NCBI GenBank assembly: GCA_903902745.1
Contig: CAIUWA010000024.1
Coordinates: 43,583-107,582, forward strand
Length of the DNA stretch: 64,000 nt
Source: an uncultured Opitutia bacterium
GTDB lineage: Bacteria > Verrucomicrobiota > Verrucomicrobiia > Opitutales > Opitutaceae
Direction of reading: 5' to 3'
Of the stretch, positions 25,224 to 33,430 are shown one piece after another. The position numbers and the translations under genes were made by a program. Positions within the stretch are counted from its first letter, which is position 1. Each line of letters opens with the position of its first letter. Under the pieces are notes generated by a model, which worked only from the letters and a program-made list of their open reading frames with translations, searched no databases and was not told the DNA's origin.

Positions 25224-26909
25224 TTAGAGCGTCCGCCGGGAATCCAGCACGAGTGTAAAGTCGAAACGCAGGATTCCGGGCTGCGCATTGTCGAAATGCT
25301 CGTTCTCCACGGTGGCAATGAAGGGTGACTGGCTGAGCAGCTGCAGGAGTCCCCGGATCCGCCCGTAGGAATCCGTGCTGACTTTTGAGACCGGGTTGTT
25401 CCGGTCGAGCAACCGCCCGCTGAGAATGAAGCGGCGGGCGGCCGCCGGCGGTGCGCCCGGGGCCGTCAGGGGCTGCGCAATCTGCAGTCTTTCCAGCCAC
25501 ACATCCTCGGCCTGGGCCAGGCGGCCCTGCAGATCGTTGAGGAAGATGATCCAGTTCGACTTGGACTCCACGAGCCCGCGCAGGTCGTCGATCCGTTGTT
25601 TGGTTTCCCGGATGCGGGCGAGATTGGTGGTGTTGCGCGCCGCGAGGGCGCGGAGCGGAGCGAGGCGCCTTTCAACCCCGCCTGATACCCGGCCGGCGGC
25701 AGTGGTCACACGATGATAGTGCCAGATGACTGGCAGCGGTGCGACGACCGCCATCGTGGCCGCAGCCAGGAGCACGGGCTGGCGGCGCCGGGAAACTCCG
25801 GCCTTGATGACGGCCGGGGGAAGCAGGTTGAGGCCGGGCCATCGGCCGCTGGTCAGGCTCGTGGCCAGGCCGACGAGTCCCGCCAGCATGGGCGCGGCCG
25901 CCGCCGCCCCCACTCTAGCCGGCGGCAAGACCGCAATGTTGCGCAACGGATCGAAGCACACGACCCGCAACGCCAGTTTGTCCGCCAGCAGCGCCGGAAG
26001 CTCCGGGATGATCGCACCCCCGCCGGTTAGATGGACGGTCGTGGGCCGGGCCGGACCCGAATAGCGGAGGCAGCCAATGGTGGAACGCACGATTTCAAGA
26101 TGCAGGCGGCCCGCGAAGTTCACCGTGGCGCGCCGCACCGCCGCGAGGACGGTCGGATCGATGGCGGTGCAAGAACCGGCAAGAACCTGGATTTTCCGGG
26201 TTTCCGCGGCGGCAAAATCTATCTGCAGTTCATCTGCCACCGCCTGCGTGACGACATCGCCTCCCAAAGAAAAGGTGCGGATGAAAAAACGGTCGCCATC
26301 TATGAACACCAGATGGGTCGAGCGCGCACCGATCTCGACCAGCAGTACACCATGGCGCTCCGTCGGGTGGCAGTACCGGAAGGCGTGCAGGAGCGCGATG
26401 GACGAGGGCACCATCTGTGAAACGCGGAACCCTGCCGTTCCGGTGGCGCCGTGCATGGCCCCCGCGACGTCGTTTTTAATCGCTGCCAGCATGATCTCCA
26501 GGTCGGCCCCGTCCTCCGCTACCAGCAGGTGGTCCCAAGCCACCTGCTCCAGCGGGCACGGGATGTTCTGCCGGGCCTCAAACTCGATGACGCCAGCCTG
26601 CCTCGCGCCCTTGATCAGCGGGGTCCGGACAAATTTCACGAGCGTGTGATGGCCGGGCAGAGCCAACCGGCAGGCCCCGCCGAATTTTTCCCGACGGGCG
26701 ATGGCAGCCAGCGCCCGGCCGGTCATCTCACTCCAGTTTGCGTTCGCCCTGGGATCAAGTTGGTGGGGTTCAAACGCCAGCTGCCGCAAGACCAAGCGCC
26801 CTCCCGTCCCCGCGGTGAACAGGCCGCAGGCCACATGGCGCGCCCCGCAGTCGAGCACGAGGATGCGAGGGCGCGGGAATACCGGCAGGGCAGATAGTTT
26901 CAAGGACAT
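25224..26909 (-). CDS. pilM: PilM-PilN fusion (actin-like ATPase plus membrane domain)
   Basis: A 561-residue protein. Residues 1-350 are a PilM/FtsA-type actin-like ATPase: ILVLDCGARHVACGLF (phosphate 1), LLVEIGARSTHLVFIDGDRF (phosphate 2), TTVHLTGGGAIIPELPALLA (adenosine). A transmembrane helix follows near 372-392 (LLAAATMAVVAPLPVIWHYH), then a coiled coil and a small C-terminal alpha/beta domain, which is the layout of PilN. In proteobacteria PilM and PilN are separate and contact each other through the PilN N-terminus, so a fusion would fix that contact. It starts the pilus-like run; a 205-bp gap with a palindromic repeat lies upstream. Confidence 0.85.
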   Translation of the reverse strand: MSLKLSALPVFPRPRILVLDCGARHVACGLFTAGTGGRLVLRQLAFEPHQLDPRANANWSEMTGRALAAIARREKFGGACRLALPGHHTLVKFVRTPLIKGARQAGVIEFEARQNIPCPLEQVAWDHLLVAEDGADLEIMLAAIKNDVAGAMHGATGTAGFRVSQMVPSSIALLHAFRYCHPTERHGVLLVEIGARSTHLVFIDGDRFFIRTFSLGGDVVTQAVADELQIDFAAAETRKIQVLAGSCTAIDPTVLAAVRRATVNFAGRLHLEIVRSTIGCLRYSGPARPTTVHLTGGGAIIPELPALLADKLALRVVCFDPLRNIAVLPPARVGAAAAAPMLAGLVGLATSLTSGRWPGLNLLPPAVIKAGVSRRRQPVLLAAATMAVVAPLPVIWHYHRVTTAAGRVSGGVERRLAPLRALAARNTTNLARIRETKQRIDDLRGLVESKSNWIIFLNDLQGRLAQAEDVWLERLQIAQPLTAPGAPPAAARRFILSGRLLDRNNPVSKVSTDSYGRIRGLLQLLSQSPFIATVENEHFDNAQPGILRFDFTLVLDSRRTL

Positions 26910-27033
26910 GGGCGGCGGGAAAAGTCCGCAGTAGGCGTGTTGCCCATCAGAAACGTCGCACTCCGGCCGGATCTTTCATGAAAAATGCGCAGGAGGAATA
27001 ATTCACACCCGCCAAGAGGCGTTGGGTTGATAA

Positions 27034-27074
27034 TCCCGGCTTCAGCCGGTTACCGCATCCTGGTGAAGCCGGGA
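27034..27074. repeat. Double-hairpin palindromic repeat
   Basis: Outer arms TCCCGGCTTC (27034-27043) and GAAGCCGGGA (27065-27074) are perfect reverse complements. Inside the left part, CCGGCT-TC-AGCCGG (27036-27049) can fold alone. It lies in the 205-bp gap between pilM and the Pro-rich gene. It is the same type as 32195-32242. Confidence 0.7.
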
Positions 27075-27114
27075 CTTCCAACTAAAATCCTAGGGAGTCC
27101 CCCGCCGGCCCGTT

Positions 27115-27867
27115 TCAGCGCCGGTGACGCAAACGCATTCCGGTGCGCGCCCTCTCCTCTGCCCTCTCCACTTCTCTTTTCTGGCTGGCGTACTCCCGGC
27201 GTTCCGCACGGAGATCCTCGACCGGTCGTTGGAGCTCTTCCAAGGCTGCCGTGAGCGTCGCGATCGCGGCAGCGTAATCCTTGTCCCGGGCCTGCGTGCG
27301 GGCCAGCGCCTGCTGGGCCTCCACATAACCCATCACCTTCCCGAGTTGGGTATCGTTGGCATGCAGCAGCCCCTCGGCGGCGGTCGCCGCTGCCCTCGCT
27401 TCGGGACTCAATTTATCCTGTGGGCCCGGATTGGGTGTGTCGGCCTTCTCATCGTGCACGACCGGCATCACCACTTGTCCCGGCACCGTCGGGGTTGATG
27501 GTCGCGGAGCCGTCTCAGGCTGAGGAGGCGGAGCAACCCTGGCCGGTTCCACGAGTGCCGGCGGGGGTGCTACCCGAACCGGAGGCGACGGCGGCGGGGC
27601 GGGCGGAGTCAGTGGAGCAGCCAGCCGGGCATTAACCTCGACCAAAATGCGCCGCACCGTCGGATCGTTGGGCGCGATCGCCTGTAGCGCCTCAAGCTTC
27701 CCCTTCGCCGTCGCGTAATCGCCATGATCCCGCGCCGTGAGCGCATCCGTCATGAGCCGGATCTTGGTTTCCGACTGGTCGGGAACCGTCGCGCCCCGCA
27801 CCGGCAGCGGCCCGAAGGGAATGGCGGCCATTGCGACAGACAATAAAAGCACAGGGCGGAATCTCAT
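27115..27867 (-). CDS. Exported Pro-rich, coiled-coil/TPR-like protein upstream of the pilus locus
   Basis: A 250-residue protein with a signal peptide (VLLLSVAMAAIPFGPLPVRGA). A TPR-like helical pair comes next at about residues 33-82 (TARDHGDYATAKGKLEALQA, seen as one block), then a 60-residue linker dominated by Pro, Ala and Val. A second helical region (ALARTQARDKDYAAAIATL) leads to a strongly charged Arg/Glu coiled coil at the C-terminus. It lies upstream of pilM on the same strand and may be part of the pilus locus, but a 205-bp gap separates them. It could scaffold an envelope complex (inference). No family is assigned. Confidence 0.7.
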   Translation of the reverse strand: MRFRPVLLLSVAMAAIPFGPLPVRGATVPDQSETKIRLMTDALTARDHGDYATAKGKLEALQAIAPNDPTVRRILVEVNARLAAPLTPPAPPPSPPVRVAPPPALVEPARVAPPPQPETAPRPSTPTVPGQVVMPVVHDEKADTPNPGPQDKLSPEARAAATAAEGLLHANDTQLGKVMGYVEAQQALARTQARDKDYAAAIATLTAALEELQRPVEDLRAERREYASQKREVERAEERARTGMRLRHRR

Positions 27868-28046
27868 GCGGAATCGGTGGAAAAATCGTTGCCCGGCGCC
27901 TGCGGTGCGTCACGCACAAAGAGGGCGAAAATACCGGCGGCGCAAGTGACCCGGGTTTCAGGGCAGGCGACACCGGCAAAACTCAAGGCTTCCTCGCTGG
28001 CGGCTTACTACTTACTCCTCTAGCCCTTCACTCCGCCTTATCGTCC

Positions 28047-28550
28047 ATGTCCTCCCCCCTAGCCCACAAGATCGCCGTCCTCGTTTTCCTGGAAAACACC
28101 GCGGGCGAACAACTGCTCCTGCTGCGCGCCAAGCCGCCCAATCTCGGGGTCTGGAGCCCCATTGGGGGCAAGCTGGAGACCGGCCTCGGTGAATCCCCCT
28201 TTGAATGTGCCGTGCGCGAGACGCAGGAGGAGACCGGTTTCGCCCTCACCACAGCCGACCTGCATCTCTTCGCCATGATCGCCGAGAAAGCCTACGAGGG
28301 GGAATCCCACTGGTTGCTGTTCCTGTTCCGCTCCCGGCGTCCGATTCCGGCGCTCCCCCCCGCCATCGCCGAGGGCCGGTTTGGCTTTTTCTCCCGCGCC
28401 GCCATCACCTCGCTGCCCATTCCCGAAACCGACCGCACCGCTCTGTGGCCGATTTACGACCGCTATCGGGAGCAGTTCGTCGCCCTGCGGGCCGACTGCG
28501 CCCCGGGCCAGCCCCTGCGCGTGGAAATCGAGCAGGTCACGCCGGCTTGA
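28047..28550 (+). CDS. Nudix hydrolase
   Basis: A 167-residue Nudix-fold pyrophosphohydrolase. The Nudix helix is present (ESPFECAVRETQEETGF), with the catalytic REtqEE glutamates. The preceding loop GGKLETGLGE is two residues longer than the usual Gx5E spacing. VLVFLENTAGEQLLLLRAKP forms the first strand pair. The substrate cannot be read from sequence: dNTP, NDP-sugar and others are possible. Upstream in-frame codons are not family-like, so the ATG at 28047 is used. It lies 106 bp before pdhA and divergent from the Pro-rich gene. No Shine-Dalgarno motif is present. Confidence 0.88.
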   Translation: MSSPLAHKIAVLVFLENTAGEQLLLLRAKPPNLGVWSPIGGKLETGLGESPFECAVRETQEETGFALTTADLHLFAMIAEKAYEGESHWLLFLFRSRRPIPALPPAIAEGRFGFFSRAAITSLPIPETDRTALWPIYDRYREQFVALRADCAPGQPLRVEIEQVTPA

Positions 28551-28656
28551 GATCGGCCCGCCACCGGCATCCGCCCTGCTCCAGCCTGAGTTGAATCCAC
28601 GCTTGATTTCCCCTTCATCCGACGAAGACTTTCTCTTTCAACACCAACGATTCCCT

Positions 28657-29757
28657 GTGAGCAAAAAAACGAGCGCTACTGCTGAGAAAAAAGGCGAACC
28701 CAGCGTCAAGGATGCCGGCCATGGCCGCGCCCCCGTCAACGCCAGCCTGTCCCGCGAGGCCAAAATCGAGCTTTACCGCCAGATGGTGCGCATCCGGCGC
28801 TTCGAGGAACGCAGCCTCCGCGCCTATCAGGCCGGCAAGAAGATCGGCGGTTTCCTGCACCTTTACATCGGCCAGGAGGCGGTCGCGGTCGGCTGCTGTT
28901 CGCTCATGGGCAAGGATGACCACGTCATTACCGCCTATCGCGACCACGGCCACGCCATCGCCGTCGGCATGGATACGAAGCCCCTCATGGCGGAACTCTA
29001 CGGCAAGGCCACGGGTTGCTCGAAGGGCAAGGGCGGCTCGATGCATTACTTCGACCCGTCGCGCAATTTCTGGGGCGGCCACGGCATCGTCGGCGGCCAG
29101 GTGCCCCTCGGCGTCGGCCTCGCCTACGGCATTAAGTACAAGGGCCTCAAAGGCGCCGCGATGACCTTCATGGGCGACGGTGCCGTGAACCAGGGCGCCG
29201 TGCATGAGTCCTACAATCTCGCCGCGCTCTGGCAGCTCCCGGTCGTCTTCGTGATCGAGAATAACGGCTACTCGATGGGTACCAGCCAGGAACGCTCGTC
29301 CGCCGGCGACCTCGCCAAGCGGGCCGAGGGCTACCACATGGCTTGGGGCGTGTGCGACGGCCATGATCTTTACGAGGTTCGCGCCACCATGGATAAATTC
29401 CTCCGCGCCGCCCGCGAGGAGTCCAAGCCGGCCATCGTTGAGATCCGCACCTACCGCTACCGCGGCCATTCCGTCGCCGATCCCGACAACACTTATCGCA
29501 CGCGGACCGAGATCGAGGAATACCGCCGCACGAAGGATCCGATCCAGGTCTTCCAGGAGAAGCTCGTCGCCGAAGGCGTGCTCGACGAGGCCGCGGTCGA
29601 GAAGATTGACACCGAGGCCCGCACCGAGGCCGATGTCTCCATCGACTTTTCCGAGGCCAGCCCCTTCCCCACCGTCGAAGACATCCAGAAGGATGTTTAC
29701 TGGGAGGCGGACAATCCGTCCGAGCGCAAATCCCAGGGCCGACTCTTCTTCGACTGA
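28657..29757 (+). CDS. pdhA: Pyruvate dehydrogenase E1 component, alpha subunit
   Basis: A 366-residue thiamine-diphosphate subunit that, with PdhB, decarboxylates pyruvate and acetylates E2. Family blocks are MVRIRRFEERSLRAYQAGKK, IGQEAVAVGC, YRDHGHAIAVGM, HYFDPSRNFWGGHGIVGGQV and the ThDP/Mg motif GDGAVNQG (about residue 173) through IENNGYSMGT. The C-terminal RYRGHSVADPDNTYR block is the E1alpha loop. The start is taken as GTG 28657 (VSKKTSATAEKK), since the frame further upstream crosses the Nudix 3' end without family similarity. The first 30 residues are a Lys/Ala/Ser-rich extension. The genes pdhB and pdhC follow. Confidence 0.94.
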   Translation: MSKKTSATAEKKGEPSVKDAGHGRAPVNASLSREAKIELYRQMVRIRRFEERSLRAYQAGKKIGGFLHLYIGQEAVAVGCCSLMGKDDHVITAYRDHGHAIAVGMDTKPLMAELYGKATGCSKGKGGSMHYFDPSRNFWGGHGIVGGQVPLGVGLAYGIKYKGLKGAAMTFMGDGAVNQGAVHESYNLAALWQLPVVFVIENNGYSMGTSQERSSAGDLAKRAEGYHMAWGVCDGHDLYEVRATMDKFLRAAREESKPAIVEIRTYRYRGHSVADPDNTYRTRTEIEEYRRTKDPIQVFQEKLVAEGVLDEAAVEKIDTEARTEADVSIDFSEASPFPTVEDIQKDVYWEADNPSERKSQGRLFFD

Positions 29758-29760
29758 GCT

Positions 29761-29779
29761 CCGCGCGTAGCGCGGTTTT
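29761..29779 (+). terminator. Hairpin with short T run between pdhA and pdhB
   Basis: CCGCGC-GTA-GCGCGG (29761-29775) forms a perfect 6-bp stem and is followed by TTTT. It starts 4 bp after the pdhA stop. It could partly terminate or protect the pdhA transcript before pdhBC. AT-rich text (29779-29812, with a repeated CAAAT/CAGAT pattern) separates it from pdhB. Confidence 0.45.
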
Positions 29780-29816
29780 CAAATCTCAAATTTCAGATCT
29801 TAAAATTTTCTCCGCA

Positions 29817-30794
29817 ATGCCTGTCATCACTTACCGCGAAGCCATCCGCCACGCGCTCGCCGAGGAACTCCAGCGCGACGCCAACGTCGTCGTCCTCGGC
29901 GAGGAAGTCGCCCAGTTCAACGGCGCCTACAAGGTCACCGAGGGCCTCCTCGAGAAATTCGGGCCGAAGCGCATCGTCGACACCCCGATCAGCGAAGCCG
30001 GCTTCATCGGCATGGGCCTCGGCGCCTCGATGCTCGGCATCCGCCCCGTGATGGAGCTGATGTTCTGGAGTTTCTACTCCGTCGCCTTCGACCAGATCCT
30101 CAACAACGCCGCCAACGTCCGCTACATGTCCGGTGGCCAGATCAACTGCCCCATCGTCATCCGCGGGCCGGCCAACGGCGGCACCAATGTCGGCGCCACG
30201 CACTCGCACACTCCCGAAAACGTCCTCGCCAACCATCCCGGCGTGAAGGTCATCGTCCCCTCCACGCCCTACGATGCGAAGGGCCTCCTTAAGTCCGCCA
30301 TTCGTGACAACGACCCGGTCTTCTATCTCGAGAACACCATCCTCTACGGCGACAAGGGCGAGGTCCCCGAGGCCGAGTACCTCATCCCCCTCGGTCTCGC
30401 CGACGTGAAGCGCACGGGCACCGACCTCACCATCGTCACCTACGGCCGCTGCGTCATCCACTCGCTCAAGGCCGCCGAGATCCTGGAAAAGGAGCACGAT
30501 GTCTCCGTCGAGATCGTCGATCTCCGCTGCATCCGGCCGCTCGACATCGACACGGTCCTCGCCTCCGTGGCCAAGACCCACCGCGTGCTCATCGTCGAGG
30601 AGCAAAAGCCCTTCGCCAGCGTTGGGTCCCAACTCGCCTTCATGATCCAGCGCGAGGCCTTCGACGAGCTCGACGCCCCCATCCACCGTCTCGCGACCGT
30701 GGATGCGCCGGCTATCTACAGCCCGCCGGTTGAAACCGAGCAGCTGCCGAACCCCCAGCGCATCATCAAGGCCGCCATCGAGGCCCTGGCCTAA
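29817..30794 (+). CDS. pdhB: Pyruvate dehydrogenase E1 component, beta subunit
   Basis: A 325-residue partner of PdhA. Family blocks are ITYREAIRHALAEELQRD, VVVLGEEVAQFNGAYKVTEG (ThDP-contacting Glu), VDTPISEAGFIGMGLGASM, FDQILNNAANVRYMSGGQ, ANHPGVKVIVPSTPYDAKG and VEIVDLRCIRPLDIDTVLAS. The C-terminal transketolase domain is complete. The start ATG at 29817 follows CTCCGCA, with no Shine-Dalgarno motif. It is 59 bp downstream of pdhA and 57 bp upstream of pdhC. E1alpha-E1beta-E2 in this order is the classic operon; E3 (lipoamide dehydrogenase) is not in the window. Confidence 0.95.
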   Translation: MPVITYREAIRHALAEELQRDANVVVLGEEVAQFNGAYKVTEGLLEKFGPKRIVDTPISEAGFIGMGLGASMLGIRPVMELMFWSFYSVAFDQILNNAANVRYMSGGQINCPIVIRGPANGGTNVGATHSHTPENVLANHPGVKVIVPSTPYDAKGLLKSAIRDNDPVFYLENTILYGDKGEVPEAEYLIPLGLADVKRTGTDLTIVTYGRCVIHSLKAAEILEKEHDVSVEIVDLRCIRPLDIDTVLASVAKTHRVLIVEEQKPFASVGSQLAFMIQREAFDELDAPIHRLATVDAPAIYSPPVETEQLPNPQRIIKAAIEALA

Positions 30795-30851
30795 GCCTCC
30801 GCTCATTCCGTCCCCTGTCTCCCGACTACTGAATCCCGTCACCTGATCCCA

Positions 30852-32162
30852 ATGGCCAACATCATCGATATGCCGAAACTCAGCGACACCATGACGGTGG
30901 GCACGCTGGTCAAATGGCTGAAAAAAGAGGGCGATGTCGTCAAAGCCGGCGACATGCTCGCCGAGGTCGAGACCGACAAGGCCACGATGGAGCTCGAGTG
31001 CTTTTTCCCCGGCACGATCCTGAAGATTTTTGCCCCCGCCGGCGCCCAGGTGGAAATTGGCACCGCGCTCTGCGCCATCGGCAAGCCCGGTGAAAAGATC
31101 GACGCTCCGGGCGCCGCGCCCAAGGCCGCTGCTGCGGCTGCGCCGGCCCAGAAGGCAGAGGACGGAGGACAGAAGTCAGAGGCCCCCAAGGCGTCAGCCG
31201 GAGCACCTGTGTCCGTTTCGTCCTCCGTCGTCAGTCCTCCGGCCTCCGTCTCCGGCGGCCGCGTGAAAATTTCCCCACTCGCGAAGAAGCTCGCCGAGGA
31301 AAAAGGCATCGATCCGTCCGGCATCACCGGCAGCGGTCCTGGCGGCCGCATTGTGCGCGAGGATGTTCTCGCGGCTGCCAAGGCCGGCACCGCCGCACCG
31401 GCACCGACCGCCTCGTCCTCCGCCCCGCGCGCGGCCGCTCCCTCTCCGGCCAGCCCAATCCCCGCCGAAGGAAAGCTGGTTGCGGTCTCAAACATGCGCG
31501 CGACCATCGCCCGCCGCCTGGTCGAAGCCAAGAGCACCATCCCCCATTTCTACCTCGACCTCGAAATCGACGCGGGCCCGCTGCTCGAGCTCCGCTCCCA
31601 GCTCAACGCCTCGCTCGAAAAGGACGGCGTGAAATTGTCCGTCAACGACTTCATCCTGAAGGCCGCCGCCGATGCGCTGGACCGGGTCCCCGCCGTCAAT
31701 TGCTCCTGGGACAACTCGGGCCAGGGCGCCATCCGCCACCACGGCGCCACCCACGTGTCCTTCGCCGTCGCCATCGATGACGGACTCATCACGCCCGTCA
31801 TCCGCAACACGGACACCAAGACCCTCCTCGCCATCAGCGCCGAGGCCAAGGCCCTCGCGAAGCGCGCGAAGGACAAGAAACTCACCCCCGCGGAATTCAC
31901 CGGCGGCACCTTCTGCGTCACGAACCTCGGCATGATGGGCATCGACCGTTTCTGCGCCATCATCAACCCGCCCAACGCCGCCATCCTCGCCGTTGGCGCG
32001 ACCGTGAAGAAGCCCGTGGTGAAGAACGACCAGATCGTCGTCGGCCAGCGCATGAATCTCACCCTCTCCTGCGACCACCGCGTGGTTGACGGCGCCACCG
32101 GCGCCACCTACCTCGCCGCCCTGAAGGAAGTGCTCGAGCGCCCTTCGCTGCTGCTGCTCTGA
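30852..32162 (+). CDS. pdhC: Pyruvate dehydrogenase E2, dihydrolipoamide acetyltransferase
   Basis: A 436-residue core subunit passing acetyl groups to CoA. The single lipoyl domain (residues 1-80) carries the lipoylated Lys43 in VETDKATMELE. A peripheral-subunit-binding domain lies at about 138-175 (ISPLAKKLAEEKGIDPSGIT). The catalytic domain ends with SCDHRVVDGATG, holding the HxxxDG active site at His409 and Asp413. The linker between the lipoyl and binding domains (residues 101-133) is encoded by sequence like the intergenic repeats, see the separate repeat entry. A second Ala/Pro linker precedes the catalytic domain. The closest pathway call is PDH because of PdhAB, though a related 2-oxo acid complex is not excluded. 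Confidence 0.94.
   Translation: MANIIDMPKLSDTMTVGTLVKWLKKEGDVVKAGDMLAEVETDKATMELECFFPGTILKIFAPAGAQVEIGTALCAIGKPGEKIDAPGAAPKAAAAAAPAQKAEDGGQKSEAPKASAGAPVSVSSSVVSPPASVSGGRVKISPLAKKLAEEKGIDPSGITGSGPGGRIVREDVLAAAKAGTAAPAPTASSSAPRAAAPSPASPIPAEGKLVAVSNMRATIARRLVEAKSTIPHFYLDLEIDAGPLLELRSQLNASLEKDGVKLSVNDFILKAAADALDRVPAVNCSWDNSGQGAIRHHGATHVSFAVAIDDGLITPVIRNTDTKTLLAISAEAKALAKRAKDKKLTPAEFTGGTFCVTNLGMMGIDRFCAIINPPNAAILAVGATVKKPVVKNDQIVVGQRMNLTLSCDHRVVDGATGATYLAALKEVLERPSLLLL
31154..31250. repeat. Repeat-like inverted segment in frame inside pdhC
   Basis: The left segment 31154-31182 (words CAGAGGACGGAGGACAGAAG) and right segment 31221-31250 (words TCCTCCGTCGTCAGTCCTCC) are imperfect inverted repeats of the same periodic AGAGGACGGAGGAC text seen in intergenic elements. 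The piece is translated as about 33 Ser/Val/Ala/Pro-rich residues of the E2 linker, with no frame break. Confidence 0.65.
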
Positions 32163-32194
32163 GTTGAGGACGTAGCCAAGGCATTCTGTCGTGC

Positions 32195-32242
32195 TCGTAG
32201 TCCCGCCTTCAGGCGGAATTCCGGCTAAAGCCGGGACTACGA
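32195..32242. repeat. Double-hairpin palindromic repeat after pdhC
   Basis: Outer arms TCGTAGTCCC (32195-32204) and GGGACTACGA (32233-32242) are perfect. Two inner hairpins, CCGCCT-TC-AGGCGG (32203-32216) and CCGGCT-AA-AGCCGG (32221-32234), lie side by side. It is in the gap between the convergent pdhC and nucleoside hydrolase-like genes, where it could also act as a bidirectional transcription stop, though it has no T run. Confidence 0.8.
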
Positions 32243-32263
32243 ACAAGTCGGCACCCCGCCGTC

Positions 32264-33385
32264 CTACGGCGACGTGGTCGCTCTCGGTGTGGATTGAGTG
32301 AAGAGCTTGACGATGAGTTCCTCGAGCTTCGGCACGTCCGCTTCAAACACGACCTGTTCATCGCGCTCCCCGAGGCCCGGTCCCTTGCCCGCCGGCCAGC
32401 TGAGCGTGTTGCCATAGCCGGCGGCACCACCGTCGATGTCGACATCCACTGCCAGCGTTTCCTGCCGCGAAATCATCGTCGGGTCCAGCCACACGGCGAC
32501 GGCCAGTTCGTCCCATAGCGGGAAACTCTCGGCATATTTCGCCACATAGCGGCAAAGCGACGTGTCCGCCGCCGTCGCCCGTTTGATCAGGCCGGGGGAA
32601 AAGAAGGTCCTGGTCGTCGGATCGATCGGTACCTGCGTGATCTTCCGCCATGGGGCCTGCAGCATGATTTTGGCCGCCTCGGGATCCCAGCGGAAGTTAA
32701 ACTCGAGTCGGGGGTTATGGACGTACTCGAGCGCAAAGGCATTGTCGGCCGGTGACGGCCGGAAGCTGCCGCCCATGCATACCAATTCCCCGGCCTGCGC
32801 GGCAAAGGTATCATCGAGCCGTATCGCGAGCGCCAGGTTTGTCGCCGGTCCGAGCGCGAGGATCGAGACTTCGCCGGGAAACTCCCGGATCTTGCGGATC
32901 AGAAACCCTGCGGCGGTTTCCGCCGCCGGACGGATGGCCGGCTCGCCTTCCTCCAGCGGGGGCACCACGTCCGGTCCATGCACTTCCCGCCGGCGGACCT
33001 GGGTCTCCTTTGGCCACTGCTCGGTCCACGCGCCCTTGTAGACGAGTTTGCCGTAGCTCGCCTCCCAGCGTTTCGTCGCCTCCGCCGAGTTCACCAGCGG
33101 GAAGGTCGCCCCGGGCACGACCGGGATGTCCGGCCGCCCGATGATTTCCAGCATGCGCAGCGTGTGGGCGACGCTCTCCTTCTGCCAACCGTCGCCGCTC
33201 TCCACCATGATGCCCAGCACCTCGACGTCCGGCGACTGGATCACCAGCAGGAGCGGCTGCAAATCCGGGCCGCCGGGCCCAAAGGCATCCTGATCGATGA
33301 TGACCTTGCGCCTGGGCACGGCCCCATGGAGTACACCGCCCACCAGCAACACCGGGACCACCCAACGCGCAAAACGTGAGATCAT
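32264..33385 (-). CDS. Inosine-uridine nucleoside hydrolase-like exported protein
   Basis: A 373-residue protein with a signal peptide (WVVPVLLVGGVLHGA); the ATG at 33385 is chosen to give it. Nucleoside N-ribohydrolase family blocks are VSILALGPATNLALAI, GELVCMGGSF, FNFRWDPEAAKIMLQAPW and LWDELAVAVWLDP, which holds the distal metal ligand Asp. The N-terminal metal loop, usually DTDxGxDD, reads DQDAFGPGGPDL here, with an insertion and only one Asp of the final pair. The enzyme may therefore have altered activity. Export and the changed loop suggest a scavenging hydrolase of a less common substrate (inference). It is 45 bp downstream of the phosphohexomutase gene on the same strand. Confidence 0.82.
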   Translation of the reverse strand: MISRFARWVVPVLLVGGVLHGAVPRRKVIIDQDAFGPGGPDLQPLLLVIQSPDVEVLGIMVESGDGWQKESVAHTLRMLEIIGRPDIPVVPGATFPLVNSAEATKRWEASYGKLVYKGAWTEQWPKETQVRRREVHGPDVVPPLEEGEPAIRPAAETAAGFLIRKIREFPGEVSILALGPATNLALAIRLDDTFAAQAGELVCMGGSFRPSPADNAFALEYVHNPRLEFNFRWDPEAAKIMLQAPWRKITQVPIDPTTRTFFSPGLIKRATAADTSLCRYVAKYAESFPLWDELAVAVWLDPTMISRQETLAVDVDIDGGAAGYGNTLSWPAGKGPGLGERDEQVVFEADVPKLEELIVKLFTQSTPRATTSP

Positions 33386-33430
33386 AGCCCCGGTAAAGCA
33401 GGAGGCGTGCACAACGCACGCGCAGTATTT

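Noticed and set aside
28047..28550. The Nudix gene as a pseudogene because of two extra residues in the Nudix box loop.
   Set aside because: The helix with REtqEE is intact and the loop before it varies in length among Nudix proteins; the frame is complete.
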